DNA of 64,000 nucleotides from NCBI GenBank assembly GCA_014650475.1, contig BMVA01000006.1, positions 186,001-250,000 of the forward strand, read 5' to 3'. The notes beneath the pieces are model-generated. The model did not search any database. It had not been told where the DNA came from and saw nothing but the letters and a program-made list of their open reading frames with translations. The position numbers and the translations under genes were made by a program. Below are positions 58,679 through 64,000 of the stretch, one piece after another (the first letter of the stretch is position 1; each line of letters begins with the position of its first letter). The stretch comes from Streptomyces albogriseolus (GTDB taxonomy: Bacteria > Actinomycetota > Actinomycetes > Streptomycetales > Streptomycetaceae).

Positions 58679-60706
58679 ATGACAGAGCGTCAGAAGGACC
58701 GTCCGTGGCTCATGCGGACGTACGCCGGCCACTCGACCGCCGAGGCGTCCAACGAGCTGTACCGGCGCAACCTCGCCAAGGGCCAGACGGGTCTGTCGGT
58801 CGCCTTCGACCTGCCGACCCAGACCGGCTACGACCCCGACCACGTCCTCGCCCGCGGCGAGGTCGGCCGGGTCGGGGTGCCGGTCTCGCACCTCGGCGAC
58901 ATGCGCCGGCTGTTCCAGGACATCCCCCTGGAGCAGATGAACACCTCGATGACGATCAACGCCACCGCCATGTGGCTGCTGGCGCTCTACCAGGTCGTCG
59001 CCGAGGAGCAGGGCGCGGACATCACCAAGCTCCAGGGCACGACCCAGAACGACATCGTCAAGGAGTACCTGTCCCGCGGGACGCACGTCTTCCCGCCGGG
59101 GCCGTCGCTCCGCCTGACGACCGACATGATCGCGTACACGGTCTCCCGCATCCCGAAGTGGAACCCGATCAACATCTGCAGCTACCACCTGCAGGAGGCC
59201 GGGGCCACGCCGGTGCAGGAGATCGCGTACGCGATGTCCACCGCGATCGCCGTGCTCGACGCGGTGCGCGACAGCGGCCAGGTGCCGCAGGAGCGCATGG
59301 GCGACGTGGTCGGCCGTATCTCCTTCTTCGTGAACGCGGGCGTCCGCTTCATCGAGGAGATGTGCAAGATGCGCGCGTTCGGCCGCATCTGGGACACCCT
59401 CACCCGTGAGCGGTACGGCATCGAGAACCCCAAGCACCGCCGCTTCCGCTACGGCGTCCAGGTCAACTCGCTCGGGCTGACCGAGGCGCAGCCGGAGAAC
59501 AACGTCCAGCGGATCGTGCTGGAGATGCTGGCCGTCACCCTCTCCAAGGACGCCCGCGCGCGTGCCGTGCAGCTGCCCGCCTGGAACGAGGCGCTCGGCC
59601 TGCCCCGCCCCTGGGACCAGCAGTGGTCGCTGCGCATCCAGCAGGTCCTCGCCTACGAGAGCGACCTGCTGGAGTACGAGGACATCTTCGAGGGCTCGAA
59701 GGTGATCGAGGCCAAGGTCGAGGAGCTGGTCGCCGAGGCGACCGCGGAGATCGAGCGGATCCAGGAGATGGGCGGCGCGATGGCCGCCGTGGAGTCCGGC
59801 TACCTCAAGTCCCAGCTGGTCTCCTCGCACGCCGCGCGCCGCGCCCGGATCGAGTCCGGCGACGAGAAGATCATCGGGGTCAACGCCTTCGAGTCCACCG
59901 AGCCCAACCCGCTCACCGCCGATCTGGACACCGCCATCCAGACCGTCGACCCCGCGGTCGAGGCGCGGGTGATCGCCTCGCTGCAGAACTGGCGCGACAC
60001 CCGCTACCAGCCGCCCTTCAACCACCCGCGCCCCTGCAAGGCGCTGGAGAAGCTGAAGGAGGCCGCGCGCGGCACCGACAACCTCATGGAGGCCACCCTG
60101 GAGTGCGCCCGGGCCGGCGTCACCACCGGCGAGTGGGCCGGCGCGCTGCGCGAGGTGTTCGGCGAGTTCCGGGCGCCGACCGGGGTCTCCTCGGCCCCCG
60201 TCGCGGTCCCCGCCGAGCAGGGCTCCGCCCTGTCGGAGGTCCGCCGGAAGGTGGAACTCACCGCGAAGGACCTCGGCGTGGGCAAGCTGCGCTTCCTGGT
60301 CGGCAAGCCCGGCCTGGACGGTCACTCCAACGGCGCCGAGCAGATCGCCGTGCGGGCCCGCGACGCCGGGTTCGAGGTGGTCTACCAGGGCATCCGGCTC
60401 ACCCCTGAGCAGATCGTGGACGCCGCGCTGGCGGAGGACGTCCACGCGGTGGGCCTGTCGATCCTCTCCGGATCGCACGCCCAGCTGGTGCCGGACGTAC
60501 TCGAACGGCTCCGTGTGGCCGGCGCCACGGACATTCCCGTGATCGCCGGTGGCATCATCCCCAGCGGTGACGCCGAACAGCTGCGGGCCGCGGGAGTCGC
60601 CGCGGTCTTCACCCCGAAGGACTTCGACATCACCGGGATCATCGGCCGCATCGTCGACGAGATCCGCACCGCGAACAAGCTCGACCCCCTGGAGGTCCCC
60701 GCATGA
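58679..60706 (+). CDS. meaA: Ethylmalonyl-CoA mutase (coenzyme B12-dependent), MeaA family
   Basis: 675 residues in one chain. It rearranges (2R)-ethylmalonyl-CoA to methylsuccinyl-CoA. The N-terminal TIM barrel has LAKGQTGLSVAFDLPTQTGYDPDH and GTTQNDIVKEYLSRGTHVFPPGPSLRLTTD; the C-terminal cobalamin-binding domain has GLDGHSNGAEQIAVRARD (the DxHxxG motif), LSILSGSH and GGIIPSGD. TAMWLLALYQVVAEEQG helps separate it from methylmalonyl-CoA mutase. It is just after ccr; its stop overlaps the lyase start by four bases. Confidence 0.95.
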   Translation: MTERQKDRPWLMRTYAGHSTAEASNELYRRNLAKGQTGLSVAFDLPTQTGYDPDHVLARGEVGRVGVPVSHLGDMRRLFQDIPLEQMNTSMTINATAMWLLALYQVVAEEQGADITKLQGTTQNDIVKEYLSRGTHVFPPGPSLRLTTDMIAYTVSRIPKWNPINICSYHLQEAGATPVQEIAYAMSTAIAVLDAVRDSGQVPQERMGDVVGRISFFVNAGVRFIEEMCKMRAFGRIWDTLTRERYGIENPKHRRFRYGVQVNSLGLTEAQPENNVQRIVLEMLAVTLSKDARARAVQLPAWNEALGLPRPWDQQWSLRIQQVLAYESDLLEYEDIFEGSKVIEAKVEELVAEATAEIERIQEMGGAMAAVESGYLKSQLVSSHAARRARIESGDEKIIGVNAFESTEPNPLTADLDTAIQTVDPAVEARVIASLQNWRDTRYQPPFNHPRPCKALEKLKEAARGTDNLMEATLECARAGVTTGEWAGALREVFGEFRAPTGVSSAPVAVPAEQGSALSEVRRKVELTAKDLGVGKLRFLVGKPGLDGHSNGAEQIAVRARDAGFEVVYQGIRLTPEQIVDAALAEDVHAVGLSILSGSHAQLVPDVLERLRVAGATDIPVIAGGIIPSGDAEQLRAAGVAAVFTPKDFDITGIIGRIVDEIRTANKLDPLEVPA

Positions 60707-61665
60707 CAACCGTCAATCGCCTTCGCCCCCGCCGCTCCTGTCTGGCGGTCCCGGGAAGCAACCCGCGCTTCCTGGAGAAGGCCCAGGGCCTCCCGGCGGA
60801 CCAGGTCTTCCTGGACCTCGAGGACGCCTGCGCCCCGCTCGCCAAGCCCGAGGCGCGGCACACCATCGTGAAGTTCCTCAACGAGGGCGACTGGACCGGC
60901 AAGACCCGCGTGGTGCGCGTCAACGACTGGACCACCGAGTGGACGTACCGGGACGTCGTGACGGTCGTCGAGGGCGCGGGCCCGAACCTCGACTGCATCA
61001 TGCTGCCGAAGGTGCAGGACGCCCAGCAGGTCGTCGCCCTGGACCTGCTGCTCACGCAGATCGAGAAGACCATGGGCTTCGAGGTCGGCCGGATCGGCAT
61101 CGAGGCGCAGATCGAGAACGCGCAGGGCCTCAACAACGTCAACGAGATCGCCCAGGCCTCCCCGCGCATCGAGACCATCATCTTCGGCCCGGCCGACTTC
61201 ATGGCGTCCATCAACATGAAGTCGCTGGTCGTGGGCGAGCAGCCGCCCGGCTACCCGGCGGACGCCTACCACTACATCCTGATGAAGATCCTGATGGCCG
61301 CCCGCGCCAACAACCTCCAGGCGATCGACGGCCCCTACCTGCAGATCCGCAACGTGGACGGCTTCCGCGAGGTGGCCGGCCGCGCCGCCGCGCTCGGCTT
61401 CGACGGCAAGTGGGTGCTGCACCCCGGCCAGGTCGACGCCGCCAACGAGGTCTTCTCCCCCTCGCAGGAGGACTACGACCACGCCGAGCTGATCCTGGAC
61501 GCGTACGACTACTACACGTCCGAGGCGGGCGGCAAGAAGGGCTCCGCGATGCTCGGCGACGAGATGATCGACGAGGCCAGCCGCAAGATGGCCCTGGTCA
61601 TCGCGGGCAAGGGGCGTGCGGCCGGCATGCGGCGCACGTCGACGTTCGAGATCCCGGAGGCCTGA
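60703..61665 (+). CDS. HpcH/HpaI-type malyl-CoA / beta-methylmalyl-CoA lyase
   Basis: 320 residues, citrate-lyase-beta-like (CitE/Mcl1). Motifs: RRSCLAVPGSNPRFLEKAQGLPADQVFLDLEDAC, the metal-binding IEAQIENAQGLNNVNEI (Glu) and FGPADFMASINMKS, and GKWVLHPGQVDAANEVF. In the ethylmalonyl-CoA pathway it cleaves beta-methylmalyl-CoA to propionyl-CoA and glyoxylate. The ATG at 60703 overlaps the mutase stop. The following gene starts 5 bases after its stop. Confidence 0.9.
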   Translation: MTTVNRLRPRRSCLAVPGSNPRFLEKAQGLPADQVFLDLEDACAPLAKPEARHTIVKFLNEGDWTGKTRVVRVNDWTTEWTYRDVVTVVEGAGPNLDCIMLPKVQDAQQVVALDLLLTQIEKTMGFEVGRIGIEAQIENAQGLNNVNEIAQASPRIETIIFGPADFMASINMKSLVVGEQPPGYPADAYHYILMKILMAARANNLQAIDGPYLQIRNVDGFREVAGRAAALGFDGKWVLHPGQVDAANEVFSPSQEDYDHAELILDAYDYYTSEAGGKKGSAMLGDEMIDEASRKMALVIAGKGRAAGMRRTSTFEIPEA

Positions 61666-61670
61666 CCGTC

Positions 61671-62183
61671 ATGCAGTTCGGACGCACCTACGAGGAGTTC
61701 GAGGTCGGGGCGACGTACAAGCACTGGCCGGGGAAGACGGTCACCGAGTACGACGACCACCTGTTCTGTCTCCTCACCATGAACCACCACCCGCTCCACA
61801 TGGACGTCAACTATGCGGAGAAGACGACGGACTTCGGCAAGAACGTCGTCGTCGGGAACTACATCTACTCGCTGCTGCTCGGCATGAGCGTGCCGGACAT
61901 CTCCGGCAAGGCCATCGCCAACCTGGAGATCGAGTCGCTCAAGCACGTGGCCCCGACCTTCCACGGCGACACGGTCTACGGGCAGACGACCGTCCTGGAC
62001 AAGTGGCCGTCGAAGTCGAAGAACGACCGCGGCATCGTGTACGTCGAGACCAAGGGCTACAAGCAGGACGGAACGCTGGTCTGCGTGTTCCGCCGCAAGG
62101 TGATGGTGCCGACCGAGACGTACATCAAGGAGCGCGGCGGCGAGCAGCCCGGCCGCCCCGAGCTGAAGGAACAGGGGAAGTAA
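61671..62183 (+). CDS. MaoC-like dehydratase (mesaconyl-CoA hydratase)
   Basis: 170 residues, hot-dog fold. It starts MQFGRTYEEFEVGATYKHWPGKTVTEYDDHLFCLLTMNHHPLHMD, in which the MNHHPLHMD segment corresponds to the hydratase Asp/His region, then VVVGNYIYSLLLGM and LKHVAPTFHGDTVYGQTTV. It adds water to mesaconyl-CoA to give beta-methylmalyl-CoA. It is preceded by the lyase gene (5-base gap) and followed by the dehydrogenase gene (3-base gap). Confidence 0.9.
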   Translation: MQFGRTYEEFEVGATYKHWPGKTVTEYDDHLFCLLTMNHHPLHMDVNYAEKTTDFGKNVVVGNYIYSLLLGMSVPDISGKAIANLEIESLKHVAPTFHGDTVYGQTTVLDKWPSKSKNDRGIVYVETKGYKQDGTLVCVFRRKVMVPTETYIKERGGEQPGRPELKEQGK

Positions 62184-62186
62184 GCG

Positions 62187-63401
62187 ATGGCCCGTCTCGC
62201 CCAGACCGCCGGTCTGACCGACGTCCAGCAGGAGATCCTCTCCACCGTCCGGGACTTCGTGGACAAGGAGATCATCCCGGTCGCGACCGAGCTGGAGCAC
62301 CGCGACGAGTACCCGCAGCAGATCGTCGACGGGCTGAAGGAATTGGGCCTGTTCGGCCTGATGATCCCCGAGGAGTACGGCGGCCTGGGCGAGTCCCTCC
62401 TCACGTACGCGCTGTGCGTGGAGGAGATCGCCCGCGGCTGGATGTCGGTGTCCGGCATCATCAACACGCACTTCATCGTGGCGTACATGCTCAAGCAGCA
62501 CGGCACGCAGGAGCAGAAGGAGCACTTCCTTCCGCGGATGGCGGCCGGCGACGTCCGGGGCGCCTTCTCGATGTCGGAGCCGGGTCTCGGCTCCGACGTG
62601 TCGGCCATCACGTCCAAGGCGGTCAAGGACGGCGACGAGTACGTCCTCAACGGCCAGAAGATGTGGCTGACGAACGGCGGAACCTCGTCGCTGGTGGCCG
62701 TTCTGGTGCGGAGTGACGAAGGACACTCCCCTGAAGAGGCAGCCGCCAAGCCGCACAAGTCGATGACCACCTTCCTGGTGGAGAAGGAGCCGGGCTTCGG
62801 CGAGGTCCGACCGGGCCTGACCATCCCCGGCAAGATCGACAAGATGGGCTACAAGGGCGTCGACACGACCGAGCTCATCATGGACGACCTGCGCGTTCCC
62901 GCCGATCGGGTGCTCGGCGGCGTCACCGGCCGAGGTTTTTACCAAATGATGGACGGCGTCGAGGTCGGCCGTGTGAACGTCGCGGCGCGTGGCTGCGGCG
63001 TCGCGCAGCGTGCCTTCGAGCTGGGCGTCCGGTACGCCCAGCAGCGTCACACTTTCGGCAAGCCGATCGCCCAGCACCAGGCCATCCAGTTCAAGCTGGC
63101 GGAGATGGCTACCAAGGTGGAGGCCGCGCATGCCATGATGGTCAACGCAGCGCGCAAAAAGGACTCCGGGGAACGAAACGACCTTGAGGCTGGGATGGCG
63201 AAGTACCTCGCCTCCGAGTACTGCAAGGAGGTCGTGGAGGACGCCTTCCGGATCCACGGCGGCTACGGCTTCTCGAAGGAGTACGAGATCGAGCGCCTCT
63301 ACCGGGAGGCCCCGATGCTGCTGATCGGTGAGGGCACCGCTGAGATCCAGAAAATGATCATCGGCCGTCGACTGCTCGAAGAGTATCGATTCCAGGGCTG
63401 A
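62187..63401 (+). CDS. Acyl-CoA dehydrogenase ((2S)-methylsuccinyl-CoA dehydrogenase candidate)
   Basis: 404 residues, FAD-dependent acyl-CoA dehydrogenase. Motifs: FSMSEPGLGSDVSAI, MWLTNGGTSSLVAVLV (nucleotide region), GRVNVAARGCGVAQRAFELGVRYAQQRHTFGKPIAQHQAIQFKLAEMA, and EDAFRIHGGYGFSKEYEIERLYREAPMLLIGEGTAEIQKMIIGR, which contains the Gly-Tyr-Gly and the usual C-terminal signature. The catalytic Glu is in the GEGTAEIQ region or near. By context it makes mesaconyl-CoA. It is shorter than the 550-residue form described from Rhodobacter, so the assignment is by context. It ends the operon. Confidence 0.9.
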   Translation: MARLAQTAGLTDVQQEILSTVRDFVDKEIIPVATELEHRDEYPQQIVDGLKELGLFGLMIPEEYGGLGESLLTYALCVEEIARGWMSVSGIINTHFIVAYMLKQHGTQEQKEHFLPRMAAGDVRGAFSMSEPGLGSDVSAITSKAVKDGDEYVLNGQKMWLTNGGTSSLVAVLVRSDEGHSPEEAAAKPHKSMTTFLVEKEPGFGEVRPGLTIPGKIDKMGYKGVDTTELIMDDLRVPADRVLGGVTGRGFYQMMDGVEVGRVNVAARGCGVAQRAFELGVRYAQQRHTFGKPIAQHQAIQFKLAEMATKVEAAHAMMVNAARKKDSGERNDLEAGMAKYLASEYCKEVVEDAFRIHGGYGFSKEYEIERLYREAPMLLIGEGTAEIQKMIIGRRLLEEYRFQG

Positions 63402-63419
63402 GCAGGGTCAGATGTCCGG

Positions 63420-63460
63420 ATACGGGGTGTTTTCTTGAGGAAGAGGATCACACCCCGTAT
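63420..63460 (+). terminator. Terminator-like inverted repeat after the acyl-CoA dehydrogenase gene
   Basis: ATACGGGGTGT / ACACCCCGTAT, 11-bp perfect arms around 19 bases. It lies 18 bases beyond the stop. The remaining bases to the psd start include a weak TACGAT -10-like sequence (63518-63523) with no clear -35. Confidence 0.65.
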
Positions 63461-63581
63461 GCGTTCTTCGGCCGCCGACTTGGTTGCCTGGCTTACCCAG
63501 TTGCGGCCGGGAGCCGCTACGATCGCCGGAAAGCCGCCGTCCCCCGCAGTTGCGCGGCATCATCCGCTACGAAGGTCATCC

Positions 63582-64000
63582 ATGCCCCACAGCCAAACCT
63601 CTGCACACCGCGACAGCCTCGCCGGCGTACGCCTCGCGCGCGGAGCATCGCCGTGGCTTCTGCCGACCGTCGCCACCGCAGCCGTGAGCCTGCTCCGCGC
63701 CCGCCGCTCGGGCGCCGCCAAGGCCGTCGCCGTCCCCGCCACCGCTCTCGCGGCGGGGATGCTGTGGTTCTTCCGCGACCCCGAGCGCGAGATCGCCCAG
63801 GGCCGGGTCATCTCGCCCGCCGACGGTGTGGTGCAGAGCATCATGCCCTGGAAGGACGGACGCACCCGCGTCGCGATCTTCATGAGCCCGCTCAACGTCC
63901 ACGTGAACCGCGCCCCCCTGGCCGGCACCGTGACGTCGGTCGAGCACATCCCCGGTGGCTTCGTTCCCGCCTTCAACAAGGAGAGCGAGAACAACGAGCG
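63582..64000 (+). CDS. psd: Phosphatidylserine decarboxylase proenzyme, 3' end beyond the window
   Basis: 139 codons are visible. After a hydrophobic start (LLPTVATAAVSLLRARRSG and AVAVPATALAAGMLWFF) comes FFRDPERE, the family's FRDP motif, then ISPADGVVQSI (the conserved ADG), and FMSPLNVHVNRAP, the typical psd MSxxNVH motif. The pyruvoyl self-cleavage site (usually LGST or GSS) lies outside. It makes phosphatidylethanolamine from phosphatidylserine at the membrane; the synthase gene pssA usually follows in actinobacteria. A fairly GC-poor leader precedes ATG 63582. Confidence 0.93.
   Translation, partial: MPHSQTSAHRDSLAGVRLARGASPWLLPTVATAAVSLLRARRSGAAKAVAVPATALAAGMLWFFRDPEREIAQGRVISPADGVVQSIMPWKDGRTRVAIFMSPLNVHVNRAPLAGTVTSVEHIPGGFVPAFNKESENNE

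Noticed and set aside
62939-62941. TTA in the acyl-CoA dehydrogenase gene
   Set aside because: Out of frame; the codons read TTT TAC.
63518-63523. TACGAT as psd promoter -10
   Set aside because: No acceptable -35 at 16-19 bases; left as a mention only.

Overview
The window is high-GC actinobacterial chromosome, almost certainly Streptomyces. The support is strong third-codon G/C bias, many GTG starts, 4-nt GTGA/ATGA stop-start overlaps, a gas-vesicle cluster in the order gvpO-A-F-G-Y-Z-J-L-S-K, a crotonyl-CoA carboxylase/reductase cluster, actinobacterial HAIR, LexA and DasR-type sites, and TTA codons absent from every gene here but one. It reads as core or near-core chromosome. I see no insertion sequence, prophage, tRNA, rRNA or CRISPR array.

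Layout. 1-9.5 kb, minus strand: a DnaK paralog cut by the window edge with an HspR-type site, a glycerophosphodiesterase, an OsmC peroxiredoxin, a coupled MoxR ATPase / metallopeptidase-VWA pair, a membrane-anchored phosphodiesterase and two unknown proteins. 9.5-13.3 kb: a metallo-beta-lactamase-fold hydrolase coupled to a DedA protein, and a second such hydrolase coupled to an aminotransferase-fold protein that has no lysine at all. 13.4-20.2 kb: a repeat-stalk surface protein, a SigB/F/G-family sigma factor, a 46-residue membrane protein, a DUF2795-CBS-PfpI stress-like operon, DUF6158, an ABC-F ATPase and a methyltransferase. 20.2-25.8 kb: the ten-gene gas-vesicle operon on the minus strand. 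25.9-30.1 kb: an ndh-transketolase-LigD polymerase operon.

30.2-40.8 kb: an F420-type LLM oxidoreductase, a holin-like membrane protein, a VOC protein, and a minus-strand series M55 D-aminopeptidase, M20, S9 and S66 LD-carboxypeptidase followed by an acetyltransferase and a DUF5107/TPR protein. A near-perfect DasR site (dre) lies just upstream of the M55 gene, which suggests turnover of cell-wall or D-amino-acid peptides under aminosugar control. 41.0-46.5 kb: a complete Liv-type ABC importer coupled to an alpha/beta hydrolase. 46.6-53.8 kb: a DHA2 efflux transporter with three C-terminal carboxypeptidase-regulatory-like repeats, an SRPBCC protein, a radical SAM protein behind a LexA box, a secreted tripeptidyl-aminopeptidase-like hydrolase, an acetyltransferase and a HEAT-repeat protein with a TTA codon.

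54.1-63.4 kb is the ethylmalonyl-CoA pathway: a two-domain 3-hydroxybutyryl-CoA dehydrogenase, a TetR regulator, then ccr, ethylmalonyl-CoA mutase, malyl/beta-methylmalyl-CoA lyase, a MaoC hydratase and methylsuccinyl-CoA dehydrogenase. Together they turn acetyl-CoA-derived crotonyl-CoA into C5 intermediates and into ethylmalonyl- and methylmalonyl-CoA, which also serve as polyketide extender units. The window ends inside phosphatidylserine decarboxylase. Only sequence reading was possible: family names rest on recognised motifs and lengths, and regulatory sites are pattern matches, not tested binding sites.
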